Below, piece after piece: positions 1-8,505 of a stretch of DNA of 64,000 nucleotides; position 1 is the stretch's first letter; each line of letters begins with the position of its first letter. Source of the DNA: Bryobacteraceae bacterium (GTDB lineage Bacteria; Acidobacteriota; Terriglobia; Bryobacterales; Bryobacteraceae); assembly GCA_041394945.1 (NCBI GenBank), contig JAWKHH010000002.1:256501-320500 (forward strand), given 5' to 3'. The notes below the pieces were generated by a model, which was not told where the DNA came from, made no database searches, and worked only from the letters and a program-made list of their open reading frames with translations. The translations under genes were made by a program, and so were the position numbers.

Positions 1-1365
1 CAGCGCGGGCGCGATCTCTTCGAGGTTCCGCGACACCGCGCCGACTTCGACCCCCGAATCGAGCGCCCCCCGGAAATGCACGCGCGTGTTCGGCAGATCA
101 ATGTGCGAGTCCGCGAACCCGATGAAGCCATCCGCCTGGCGGTAGGTGACGCCGACTGAGCCGGTCATCGAAGTGCCGGGGTACTCATCGGACTCCCGGA
201 GCGTGACCTGCGCATTCATCTCGAACTGGGGTCCGCGGATCTCCACCGGGCCGTCGACGACGGCAGCCCACAGTCCGCGATCCTGCTTCGCCAGTTCCAT
301 CAGCCGGTTCACCGGGAAGGCTTCGGCGTCGCCCTTGGCGGAGTAGTTTCGCCACTCGCGCAGTTCCGCCGCGCCTCGGAACACGCCCTGCAGGGCACGG
401 GCTTCGATGGCGGGCAGTCTCACTCCGTCCTCCCGCGCGACATAGCGTCCCGAGGCGGCGATCGGCGCGATGCCCCGGTACTCGACGCCATCGGCCGCAA
501 GCGTGCCGGAACTCGTCCACTCGCGTCCGCGGACCGAGTACGAACCAGAAAGCCGGGCCGTTCCGCGCGGGGCCACCGGAAGCCGGAAGACCGGGACGAA
601 CTCGGCGATGGCGACGTTGGCGGTGAAGGCGCCGGTAACCGGCCCGGCGCCGGTCCAGACGCCTTCGGCGTCGATCTTCGAGCGCTTGGTATTGAAGTGG
701 GCGTCTCGGAAGCGGAACCCTTCGCGGTCGAGGGTGAACCGGAACGATGGGTCGAACTCGAGCGGCGACTTGAGGGGTTCGGCGACACGGAGGGACCGCG
801 CCTCGAAGGCGCCTTGATAGGCGGGTCCGGCGGCGTCGTAGGAGAGCGAAACGTCGAGGTCGCGGCCTTCGATATCTATCGGGGCCTTCGCGTCGAGATA
901 CTGGAACGCGCCTTCTTGAATGCGATACTGCTTCACCGCAAGCGCGAGGAACTGCTCCATGCCGCCACGGCCGCCGGGTGGCAGCCTGGGCTTCGGCGCG
1001 TTCGATCCGTTGTAGTAGATACGCGGCCGTAGGATCTCCACCGATTGAAGATCCACCTTCTTCCGCCATAGCGAGATGAGCTTCAGGCCGACAGCGATCC
1101 GTTCCGCGGCGAAAAGCGGCGGCTCATTCTCGCCCTCGGAGCCGTGCAGGACGAAGCCCTCGACGGCCGCGCGCATCGGCGCCCAGTCGTACGTGAAGCG
1201 GCCGATCTCGACCTTCGCTCCGGTTGCGTTCTCGATTTCGGTCACCATCCGCTCGTGAACCTTGCGCTCAAGCCACTGGCTGCGCAGGGTGAGAAGTCCG
1301 GCGCCCACGGCGAGCAAGAGCAGGCCGAGGGCGATCCCGGCGCCGATGGCGAGACGCCTCTTCAC
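1..1365 (-). CDS. TamB/AsmA-like inner-membrane-anchored protein (3' part outside window)
   Basis: The frame is open from a GTG at 1365 down to base 1 (455 codons), so only the N-terminal part is present. It begins with a basic stretch and one hydrophobic segment (about residues 7-27), then a long periplasmic beta-rich region with repeated short segments such as VEILRPRIYYNG, the style of AsmA/TamB/DUF748 proteins that span the envelope and move lipid or assist outer-membrane protein insertion. The GTG overlaps the TGA of the preceding SurA-like gene (GTGA), so translation is probably coupled. Third gene of an operon led by a TamA/BamA-like barrel, which supports a TamB role. Family assignment comes from architecture and context, not from a search; a generic AsmA-domain protein is the alternative. 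Confidence 0.75.
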   Translation of the reverse strand, partial: MKRRLAIGAGIALGLLLLAVGAGLLTLRSQWLERKVHERMVTEIENATGAKVEIGRFTYDWAPMRAAVEGFVLHGSEGENEPPLFAAERIAVGLKLISLWRKKVDLQSVEILRPRIYYNGSNAPKPRLPPGGRGGMEQFLALAVKQYRIQEGAFQYLDAKAPIDIEGRDLDVSLSYDAAGPAYQGAFEARSLRVAEPLKSPLEFDPSFRFTLDREGFRFRDAHFNTKRSKIDAEGVWTGAGPVTGAFTANVAIAEFVPVFRLPVAPRGTARLSGSYSVRGREWTSSGTLAADGVEYRGIAPIAASGRYVAREDGVRLPAIEARALQGVFRGAAELREWRNYSAKGDAEAFPVNRLMELAKQDRGLWAAVVDGPVEIRGPQFEMNAQVTLRESDEYPGTSMTGSVGVTYRQADGFIGFADSHIDLPNTRVHFRGALDSGVEVGAVSRNLEEIAPAL

Positions 1366-2012
1366 GAAGAAGGCTCCTGGAAGGCGGCGTCGACGAAGCG
1401 GATCCGAACCTGCTCACGGGCCTGCTGGAGCCACGTATCGAGCGCGCGGTCCACTTTCTGCTCAATCAATTCGCCTTCGATGCGTTCGCGGACGTCTTCG
1501 ATGTCAGGCGGCGGTTCCCCGCCGGGGTGGGCGCGCTGCCACTCCGGGATGTACTTTTCGCGGTACTGCTCAGCCACCTCGCTGTCGCTTACCGCGCTGC
1601 CCGGCCGAAACCGCAATTCAACGAAGCGGATGGTGGTCAACTGCCAGAGCAGGATGCGCCGTAGCGCTGCCTCGTCGATCCCGTACTTGGCGAGTTCCAC
1701 GTCGAAGTCCGGGCGCGCGCCCTTGACCTGCTTCAGCAGCGGCTCGGCGTCGGAAGGCGGCGGAGGCTGATAGCCGGTAATCTCCATTTCGCGACGCAGC
1801 AGAGTCTGTTCCACGAGCTGCTCGGCGGCGCGGCGGCGGCGCGCGGCGGACTTGTCGAGCGGCTCCCGATTGAGGAACTCGGCGGCGGACAACTGTTCGT
1901 CGACCTCGCTCGCCGTGATCACGTGGTGATCGACCACGACGGCCGTGCGGTCGATGAGTTCGGCGGCGTGCGCCAGAGCGGTCAGAGCAAGGATGGCCGC
2001 GGCGGGTCTCAA
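1362..2012 (-). CDS. SurA N-terminal-like periplasmic chaperone
   Basis: 216 residues with a short signal peptide ending near AHAAE, followed by a segment typical of SurA/PpiD N-terminal domains (IDRTAVVVDHHVITASEVDEQL) and a charged helical remainder. No parvulin (rotamase) domain is visible, so it is probably a holdase-type chaperone rather than a prolyl isomerase. The start is TTG at 2012, overlapping the TGA of the upstream barrel gene (TTGA); it overlaps the following tamB-like GTG by four bases (GTGA). No ATG lies upstream of the signal peptide in this frame. The position between a TamA-like barrel and a TamB-like protein suggests delivery of outer-membrane proteins to that machinery. 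Confidence 0.75.
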   Translation of the reverse strand: MRPAAAILALTALAHAAELIDRTAVVVDHHVITASEVDEQLSAAEFLNREPLDKSAARRRRAAEQLVEQTLLRREMEITGYQPPPPSDAEPLLKQVKGARPDFDVELAKYGIDEAALRRILLWQLTTIRFVELRFRPGSAVSDSEVAEQYREKYIPEWQRAHPGGEPPPDIEDVRERIEGELIEQKVDRALDTWLQQAREQVRIRFVDAAFQEPSS

Positions 2013-4960
2013 AACGTCTGTCCTAGCGAAAAATGAAACTGGAATCGTGAAATCCGGTCACTTACCAGGATAGGGCCCTGGGCGCCGGGCGGCAGGTCCG
2101 TGGTCTTGAAGTATTGGAAGCGAGGCGGATTCGCACCGAAGGCGAAGTCAATGCGCACGGGGCCAACGGGAGTCCGGTAGCGCAGGCCGATGCCGGCGGC
2201 GTGAACCATGTAGTTGAAGTCCCGCGGCCCCTGCTGGCGGACGCGGAAGCTGATATCGCCGACGCTTCGATAGACATTGCCCGCGTCGTGGAACAGCACC
2301 GCGCCGAGGTTGTCGCCGTAGAGGGGGAAGCGAAGCTCGAAATTGTTCATGAATACGCCGCTGCCGCCGAGCGGAAAGCCGGTGCGGAGGTCGCGCGGAC
2401 CGCCCTGATTGTCGGGGAAGCCGCGGTGCGTGGTGGCGCCGCCGGAAAAGAACCGCTCCGGCAGCGGGACTTCGTCCGGCCCTTGGCCGGAGGCGGTGTT
2501 GAACAGCCAGCCGAGCATCGTACTCCGTGCGAAGACGAGGTCGCGGCCGATGCGGTGGTAGGTGGAGTTGCGCGCCAGCAGCCGGAAGAAGTCCGATTGC
2601 GAAGCGAAGGCTTTCGACGCCAGCCCGAAGTCGATGGAATTGTAGTAACCGCGGCGCGAATCGAGCGGATCGTCGCGGTGATCCTGAAACAATGTTCCGG
2701 AGACGATGCCGACGCGGACGGGCCGCGAGTAGATGGGGATCAGATCCGGATCGATCGCGAGGTTGGCGACGGTGGTGCGGCGGTAGGAAAACCGCGTCTG
2801 CAGCGTATTCGCGCGCGAAAGGCGCTGCGAAAGTTGGATGGAGCCCTCCTGGCGGCGCCCTTCGAACGTCCGGATATCACGCGAGAGGTCGTAGATGCCG
2901 CTCACTGCAAGCGAAAGATTCTCGTTGCCCTTGAAAAACGGCGCGAGGTAGGTGACCACGCCCCGGCGCTGGATGTTCGAGAGCCGCGTTTGAATGCTGC
3001 CGGTGTGGCCAGTGCCCCAGAGGTTGGACCGCGTGACGCCGAGCGAGACGCGCGGACTGAAGCCGGGCTCTCCCGCGGGGGCATCGAAGTTCGGCGTGCC
3101 GCCGCCGATGCGGGCTATCTCAGCGCCAAGACCGAAGTTCACCGAGTATCGCCGCGCTTCTTCAATCTGGTACAGCAGGTACTTGGCTTCTTCGTTCCCG
3201 TCCGGGTTCTGGACAGCCATGTCGACCCGGGCGAACACGCCGAGGTCGTAGAGCCGGCGCTGGCTCTCCACCATCCGCGACTGCGACAGCGGGTCACCCG
3301 CCGAAAGCCGTATCCGCTCGTACACCATCTCCGGATCGCTGGCCTCGAGCCCGCCCACGAGCAGTCCGCGCACGTACTGACGGCGGCCTTCGGTCACCTT
3401 GATGCGGAGATCCATCGTGTGAGGCGCCTCCGCCGGTGTGGCGTCCCACTCGAAATTCGCCTCCGGGAACCCCCGGTTGTAGTAGTAGTTAAGGACATTG
3501 TCGCGATCAAGGGCGAGGTTCGCGGTGCTGTACGGCTGGCCTTCCATCGACGCGATCAACGGTTCCGCCTCCGCCGCGTGCTCAGGCGCGATTCCTTCCA
3601 CCGACTGTGCGCCGATGAGCCACTGCGACCCCTCTTCGATATGGATGTCCACAGCGAGTTGGTCCGGCTTGCCGCCGAAATTGCGCTCCACGCGCGGCGT
3701 CACTTTGACGTCGAGAAAGCCGTTGGAGACATAGAGGTCACGGACGGCGGAAACGTCGGATTCAAGCAGCGCTTCGCTGAACCGGCCGTAACGGTAGCGG
3801 ATGAGCGTGGCCGGCAGAAGGCCCATGCGCTCGCGGATGGTTTCCAGCGGGAAATAACGGTAGCCGTCGATGGTGAGTTGGGCGAGGCGGTACCGTTCTC
3901 CGCGGTTGATCGTGTAGACGATGGTGCGGCTGCCGTCGGGCTCGTTTTCGGTGCGGAAAGAGGCGTCCGCTTCGAAGTAGCCTTGCGCCTGAAAGTGGCT
4001 GACGATGTTGCGGACTCCTTCGAGCAGCAGATCCCGGTCGAGGGATTGCTCCTGGTAGATGGGAATCAGTTGCCGGAGACGGCTGCGGGAGACTTTCGCG
4101 CCTTCGGTGCGGACGTGAATCTCGGGTCCTATGGAAACGTTCAGCACGGGCTGCGCTTCGGCCGACTTTGGCTGGTAGGTCATTTCCGCGAGGTCGACTT
4201 CGGCGAGCAGATGGTCGCGTTTGGCGTAGGAGCGGCGGGCGCGGTCAAGCCCCGACTGAACCCGGTTCTCGGTCATCGGGCGCCAGCCGAGGAGCCCCCA
4301 AAGGCGGCGCCAGCGCGTGGTGTTGATGAGCCGGTTGAGTTGATTGGGTTCAAGGCCGTCGGCGCGCGGGGAGGCGAAGCGGGCGCGAGGGCCAGGAACG
4401 ACGAGGAAGTCGATGTTGGCCTGCTGAGTGCCCAAGTCATACTCGACCTTCGGGTCTACGCGGGCCTCGAAGAAACCATTGGCTTGGAGTTTCGCGCGGA
4501 GGCGCTCGGTGGCGGCGCCAATGTCTTCGGTGAAGAACTCGCGGCCGAGTTCGAGCTTGGTGGAGTTGATGAGCTGGCCACGGTTCGGAGGCTCCGGCAC
4601 GCCATCCACGCTGACCCGTCCGATAAACCAGGCTCCCTTGGTTTCGATGCGCAGTGCTACGCCGGCGTCCTTGCCGGTGGCGTACACATCCACCTGGCTG
4701 TAGCGGCCGGTGCGGTGAAGGCTCTCGATCGCCTGGCGAATCTTCAGCGGGTCCAACGCATCGCCGATGCGGAAGGGGACGGCGGCGGTGAGTTCGTCGT
4801 CGGGAAGAGGTTGGAGTTCGGGGAGGAAGCGGATTTCGACGATTGTTCGCCCGGCCAGTTCCGGGGCCGTACCAGCCGGCATCAGGGCGGCAAAGGGCGG
4901 CACTAGCAACAGGACCGCGGCTCGAAATGCCCGCCGGCGAACTCGCGCGAATCCGCCCAT
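2009..4960 (-). CDS. BamA/TamA-family outer-membrane assembly protein (POTRA repeats + beta-barrel)
   Basis: 983 residues. A hydrophobic signal region follows a basic N-terminus (ARVRRRAFRAAVLLLVPPFAALMPAG). Successive POTRA-like units follow (for example VEIRFLPELQ..IGDALDPLKIRQAIESLHRTGRYSQVDV, later LAQLTIDGYRYFPLETIRERMGL and RRQYVRGLLVGGLEASDPEMVYERI), then a C-terminal surface-antigen barrel containing the conserved RGF-type turn (THRGFPDNQ) and ending in Phe, the usual barrel sorting signal. I chose ATG 4960 because the longer frame to 5104 would run into the divergent E1-like gene starting at 4991. It heads an operon with SurA-like and TamB-like genes. TamA is favoured over BamA because of the downstream tamB-like gene, but length and POTRA number could also fit BamA. 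Confidence 0.88.
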   Translation of the reverse strand: MGGFARVRRRAFRAAVLLLVPPFAALMPAGTAPELAGRTIVEIRFLPELQPLPDDELTAAVPFRIGDALDPLKIRQAIESLHRTGRYSQVDVYATGKDAGVALRIETKGAWFIGRVSVDGVPEPPNRGQLINSTKLELGREFFTEDIGAATERLRAKLQANGFFEARVDPKVEYDLGTQQANIDFLVVPGPRARFASPRADGLEPNQLNRLINTTRWRRLWGLLGWRPMTENRVQSGLDRARRSYAKRDHLLAEVDLAEMTYQPKSAEAQPVLNVSIGPEIHVRTEGAKVSRSRLRQLIPIYQEQSLDRDLLLEGVRNIVSHFQAQGYFEADASFRTENEPDGSRTIVYTINRGERYRLAQLTIDGYRYFPLETIRERMGLLPATLIRYRYGRFSEALLESDVSAVRDLYVSNGFLDVKVTPRVERNFGGKPDQLAVDIHIEEGSQWLIGAQSVEGIAPEHAAEAEPLIASMEGQPYSTANLALDRDNVLNYYYNRGFPEANFEWDATPAEAPHTMDLRIKVTEGRRQYVRGLLVGGLEASDPEMVYERIRLSAGDPLSQSRMVESQRRLYDLGVFARVDMAVQNPDGNEEAKYLLYQIEEARRYSVNFGLGAEIARIGGGTPNFDAPAGEPGFSPRVSLGVTRSNLWGTGHTGSIQTRLSNIQRRGVVTYLAPFFKGNENLSLAVSGIYDLSRDIRTFEGRRQEGSIQLSQRLSRANTLQTRFSYRRTTVANLAIDPDLIPIYSRPVRVGIVSGTLFQDHRDDPLDSRRGYYNSIDFGLASKAFASQSDFFRLLARNSTYHRIGRDLVFARSTMLGWLFNTASGQGPDEVPLPERFFSGGATTHRGFPDNQGGPRDLRTGFPLGGSGVFMNNFELRFPLYGDNLGAVLFHDAGNVYRSVGDISFRVRQQGPRDFNYMVHAAGIGLRYRTPVGPVRIDFAFGANPPRFQYFKTTDLPPGAQGPILVSDRISRFQFHFSLGQTF

Positions 4961-4990
4961 TCGGCTCACTGTTTGCCATAATAACAAGCG

Positions 4991-5998
4991 TTGGATCGCT
5001 ACTCCCGCCAGATCCGTTTCGCCCCGTTCGGAGAAGCCGGTCAGAAGCACGTCCGCGCGTCGAGCGTGGTGATCGTGGGCTGCGGTGCGCTGGGCACGGT
5101 GCAAGCGTCGATCCTGGCGCGGGCAGGGGTGGGCCGGCTGCGGCTGGTGGACCGTGATTATGTCGAACTCGACAACCTGCAGCGGCAGTGGCTATATGTC
5201 GAATCCGACGCCGAGGAATCGAACCCGAAGGCCGTAGCGGCGGCGCGAGAGCTGCGGCGGGCCAACTCGACGGTGGAGGTGGAGCCGGTGGTGGGGGACC
5301 TGACTCCTTCGAGCGCCGACGATCTGCTGGAAGGCGCGGATTTGATCCTCGACGCCACCGACAACTTCGAAACCCGCTACCTGGTGAACGATTGGGCCGT
5401 GGATCGCGGCGTGCCGTGGGTATATGGCGCGGCGGTGGGTTCGTACGGGATCGTGATGCCGGTGATACCCGGCGCCACGGCGTGCCTCGCTTGTGTCTAT
5501 CCGGAGCCGCCCGGAGGCGCGCAGGAGACGTGCGAGACGGCGGGCGTGCTGGGTCCGGTAACGGCGATGGCGGGGTCTCTGCAGGCGGCCGCGGCGCTAC
5601 AGATCCTTTCCGGCAATCGTGACGCGGTGGCGCGCCGAATCACAACCTTTGACTTGTGGACCGGCGCGATCCGCCAGGTCGCGCAGCCCCCCGCCGATGC
5701 GAGCTGCCGGGCGTGTGGACGGCGCGAGTTCGCCTGGCTCGACGGCAAGCACCGCAACCCGATCTCGCTGTGCGGGCGCAATGCAGTCCAGATTCACGAA
5801 CGGGCGCGTCCGCTGGACCTGGCGGCGCTGGCGGCGCGGCTGGAACCGCTTGGCCGGGTTCGTTCCAACGAATTCGCGCTCCGGTTTTTCGCGGATCCGT
5901 ACGAGCTAACGGTGTTCCCCGACGGCCGCGCGATCATCAAGGGCACGCAGGATACCGGTGTGGCGCGGAGCCTTTATGCGCGATACGTCGGGGCCTGA
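4991..5998 (+). CDS. ThiF/MoeB-family E1-like sulfur-carrier adenylyltransferase
   Basis: 335 residues. It starts LDRYSRQIRF (TTG start), the typical first strand of MoeB/ThiF proteins. It shows the nucleotide-binding GCGALGTVQASILARAGVG loop, the RxxxxQW signature (LQRQWLY), DATDNFETRYLVND, a two-part zinc site (CLAC and CRAC) and a conserved Cys in QETCETAGVLGPV that would receive the sulfur or thioester. The C-terminal about 75 residues (ISLCGRNAVQIHE to FPDGRAIIKGT) form the small domain common in acidobacterial and Bacillus-type ThiF/MoeB proteins instead of a rhodanese. The role would be to adenylate the C-terminus of ThiS or MoaD for thiamine or molybdopterin synthesis; the partner gene is not in the window. 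There is no obvious Shine-Dalgarno, and a CATAAT box lies eight bases upstream, so the mRNA may be leaderless. Confidence 0.88.
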   Translation: MDRYSRQIRFAPFGEAGQKHVRASSVVIVGCGALGTVQASILARAGVGRLRLVDRDYVELDNLQRQWLYVESDAEESNPKAVAAARELRRANSTVEVEPVVGDLTPSSADDLLEGADLILDATDNFETRYLVNDWAVDRGVPWVYGAAVGSYGIVMPVIPGATACLACVYPEPPGGAQETCETAGVLGPVTAMAGSLQAAAALQILSGNRDAVARRITTFDLWTGAIRQVAQPPADASCRACGRREFAWLDGKHRNPISLCGRNAVQIHERARPLDLAALAARLEPLGRVRSNEFALRFFADPYELTVFPDGRAIIKGTQDTGVARSLYARYVGA

Positions 5999-6001
5999 TG
6001 C

Positions 6002-6466
6002 TCACGGCCAGGGAACCGGCTTGCCGATCGTGAATTCCTTCGGATTGAACATCGGGCCAAGCGGCGTTACGGCTCCGGCGCCATCCACCAGATAGAGCGC
6101 TCCGCCGGGTCCCATGGCCTGCTTCAGCGCGGCGAGTTCGGGGGAAAAAGCCCGCGCCGATGCCGTACGGCGTAGCTGCTCGAACGCCGGGAGGAGCAAC
6201 CCGATGAGGACCGCACCGCCTGCCGGCGAGGCCGCGCGCCTCCAACCCGGCTGTGCCGCGATGCCAATCAGGATCGCGATGATTCCGGCGGGTTGGCCGC
6301 GGCCGATCGCCGCGGCGATGTCCGCCAGTTGCGCTCCTGGATGGACGGAACCATCGCCGTATCGAAGGATGTCTGGAACCGGGCCGGCCGGCTGCTGCGA
6401 CTCCACACGAAGCACAGCCCGGCCGCCCGCCTGGGAGGCGGCCCACTTCCATGGAGTTTGGTTCAT
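6002..6466 (-). CDS. Hypothetical protein, 154 residues
   Basis: Not recognised. The frame fills the gap between the E1-like gene (convergent, 3 bases apart) and the divergent S9 peptidase. It has no signal peptide at the very N-terminus; two mildly hydrophobic stretches (AGIIAILIGIAAQPGW and AGGAVLIGLLLPAFEQL, about residues 60-100) could be membrane helices or buried core. The C-terminus (LYLVDGAGAVTPLGPMFNPKEFTIGKPVPWP) looks like ordinary protein rather than a shadow frame. Start ATG 6466. Composition is less biased than the competing frames, which is the main reason to keep it. Function unknown. Confidence 0.55.
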   Translation of the reverse strand: MNQTPWKWAASQAGGRAVLRVESQQPAGPVPDILRYGDGSVHPGAQLADIAAAIGRGQPAGIIAILIGIAAQPGWRRAASPAGGAVLIGLLLPAFEQLRRTASARAFSPELAALKQAMGPGGALYLVDGAGAVTPLGPMFNPKEFTIGKPVPWP

Positions 6467-6528
6467 GACCGGTTGTGCAGCCGGGATGCCGGCCGTTTCA
6501 GACTCTCTTCAAGTGTTACCTTGGCGAA

Positions 6529-8472
6529 ATGCCGTATCTTGTCGTGTTCCTCCTGGCTGCCACTTCCGTGGCCGCCGCCGAATGGACCGTCGCGGACTCG
6601 TTCCGCCTGAAGCGAATCGCCGAAACGACGCCTTCGCCCGACGGGAGCCGCGTGGTGTGGACAGAGACCGAGCCGGTTACCCAGGGCGATAAGAGCGAGT
6701 GGTCCACGCGGATCTGGACCGCCGCAGCCGATGGCGAGAATCGCAGGCCGCTGACCCGGGGCGCGAAATCGACGGCGTCGCTCCAGTTTTCCGCCGACGG
6801 AGGCTGGCTCTACTTCCTGGCCGAACGCAACGGCGCGGCGAAGAACGTCTACCGCATCCGGATCGACGGCGGCGAAGCCGAGCAGGTGACGGACTTCACC
6901 GGCGCCGTGGGCTCCTACGCGCTCGCGCCGTCCGGGAAGGCGATTGTGCTCACGGGTGTCGAGAAGGACGAAGATGCCGAGAAGCGCAAGAAAGAGAAGA
7001 CCGACTGGCGGGTGGTGGAAGACAGTCCGCGAAACCATTCGCTCTGGACGCTGGACGTCGACACCGAACTGCCGGCGAAGCCGAAGCGGCTTGTCGCCGC
7101 CGGGGACCATATCTCGAACCCCGTGTGGTCGCCCGATTCGAAGCGCATCGCCTTCGAACGCCGTTCCCGCCCCGACGCGGACAATGCCCGCCACGCCGAT
7201 CTCGCCGAGGCCGACGCCGCCACCGGCGAGTCGAAGACGCTCGCCGACAGCAAGGCTACCGAAAGCGATCCCCACTACTCTCCCGACGGCCGCTTCCTCG
7301 CGTGGCTCCATCAGCCCGGCGCGCGGCTGGACGCCGTGCGCATTCACCTCACCGACCGCCGGACGGGCGAGACGCGCGTTCTGCCGGCGACGGCGAACGC
7401 CGATCCGAACATCGCGGGCTGGACGCCGGATTCGCGCGCACTGCTTTATTCCGAATCCGCCGGCACGCAGGGGGCGCTTTGGCGGATGCCGGTGGACGGT
7501 CCGCCGGCAAGGGCGTTTGCTCCGCGCGAGGGCGTGTTCGCCGGGGTCCGGTTGAGCGCCGATGGGAAGCTTGCCGCGTTTGCGCATGAGACGCCGGCGA
7601 TGCCGGCCGAAGCGTACGCGATGCCGATGGGCGGCGCCGGGCCCGTGCGTGTCAGCGCCGCGAATTCGAGCCTCGGTCTCCCTGCCGCACCGCGAGCCGA
7701 AGTAGTGCGGTGGAAGGCGAAGGACGGGCTCGAGATCGAAGGGCTGCTGGTGCATCCGACTGCCCGCGAGGAGGGGAAGCGCGTGCCGCTCGTTTTGTTG
7801 GTGCACGGCGGCCCGTCCGGCGCGTGGGCGCAATCCTTCGTGGCGAACCCGGGGCGCTATCCGGTGGCGGTTTTCGCGTCGAAAGGATACGCGGTGCTGA
7901 TGCCGAATCCCCGTGGGTCCACCGCGTACGGACTCGAGTTCCGCCGGAAGGTGGTGGAGGACTGGGGCGGACGCGACTTCGGGGATCTGATGGCCGGAGT
8001 CGACCACGTCATCGCCGCCGGCGTCGCCGATCCGGAACGTCTGGCCATCATGGGCTGGAGTTACGGCGGCTATATGACGGCATGGGCGGTGACGCAAACC
8101 AACCGGTTCAAGGCGGCGGCGATGGGCGCGGCGATTACCGACCACGTGAGTATGTACGGCACGCAGGACATTCCTTCCGTCTACGAAGACTATTTCGGCG
8201 GACCGCCCTGGGACCGCCGCGACGTCTACGCCCGCAGTTCGCCGATCAACTTCATCGATCGCGTTTCGACGCCGATGCTGATCCTTCACGGCGAAGACGA
8301 CCATCGCGTGCCGGTGACTCAAGGCTACGAGTATCGCCGGGCGCTGGCGCGGCGCGGAGTGCCGGTGCGGATGGTGGTGTATCCACGCCAGGGCCACGCC
8401 GTTACCGAGCCGAAGCTTCAACGCCACGTGATGGAAGAACACGCCGCGTGGGCGGACAAGTATCTCCGATAG
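6529..8472 (+). CDS. S9 family (prolyl oligopeptidase/DPP-like) secreted serine peptidase
   Basis: 647 residues. ATG 6529 is chosen because it is followed directly by a signal peptide (PYLVVFLLAATSVAAAEW); the frame is open further upstream. Residues about 25-390 form a WD40-like/beta-propeller region with TolB-like segments (PSPDGSRVVW, QFSADGGWLYF, WSPDSKRIAFER, YSPDGRFLAW). The C-terminal alpha/beta hydrolase has the complete triad: Ser511 in GWSYGG, Asp591 in GEDDHRVP and His623 in GHAV. It is expected to cleave short peptides in the periplasm or outside the cell. A DUF6807 gene follows about 33 bases downstream and may be co-transcribed. The opposite strand carries a long open frame that is a codon-bias shadow. 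Confidence 0.93.
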   Translation: MPYLVVFLLAATSVAAAEWTVADSFRLKRIAETTPSPDGSRVVWTETEPVTQGDKSEWSTRIWTAAADGENRRPLTRGAKSTASLQFSADGGWLYFLAERNGAAKNVYRIRIDGGEAEQVTDFTGAVGSYALAPSGKAIVLTGVEKDEDAEKRKKEKTDWRVVEDSPRNHSLWTLDVDTELPAKPKRLVAAGDHISNPVWSPDSKRIAFERRSRPDADNARHADLAEADAATGESKTLADSKATESDPHYSPDGRFLAWLHQPGARLDAVRIHLTDRRTGETRVLPATANADPNIAGWTPDSRALLYSESAGTQGALWRMPVDGPPARAFAPREGVFAGVRLSADGKLAAFAHETPAMPAEAYAMPMGGAGPVRVSAANSSLGLPAAPRAEVVRWKAKDGLEIEGLLVHPTAREEGKRVPLVLLVHGGPSGAWAQSFVANPGRYPVAVFASKGYAVLMPNPRGSTAYGLEFRRKVVEDWGGRDFGDLMAGVDHVIAAGVADPERLAIMGWSYGGYMTAWAVTQTNRFKAAAMGAAITDHVSMYGTQDIPSVYEDYFGGPPWDRRDVYARSSPINFIDRVSTPMLILHGEDDHRVPVTQGYEYRRALARRGVPVRMVVYPRQGHAVTEPKLQRHVMEEHAAWADKYLR

Positions 8473-8505
8473 ACACAGCCCGCCGGACTGTGGTGTACTT
8501 TGCTC

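Noticed and set aside
2114..4906. 930-codon open frame on the plus strand opposite the tamA-like gene
   Set aside because: It mirrors the codon phase of a clear BamA-superfamily gene, has Arg/Ala/Val-biased composition and no recognisable domain; a GC-codon shadow.
6463..8442. 659-codon open frame on the minus strand opposite the S9 peptidase
   Set aside because: His/Arg-rich shadow of a gene with a complete catalytic triad; no family features.
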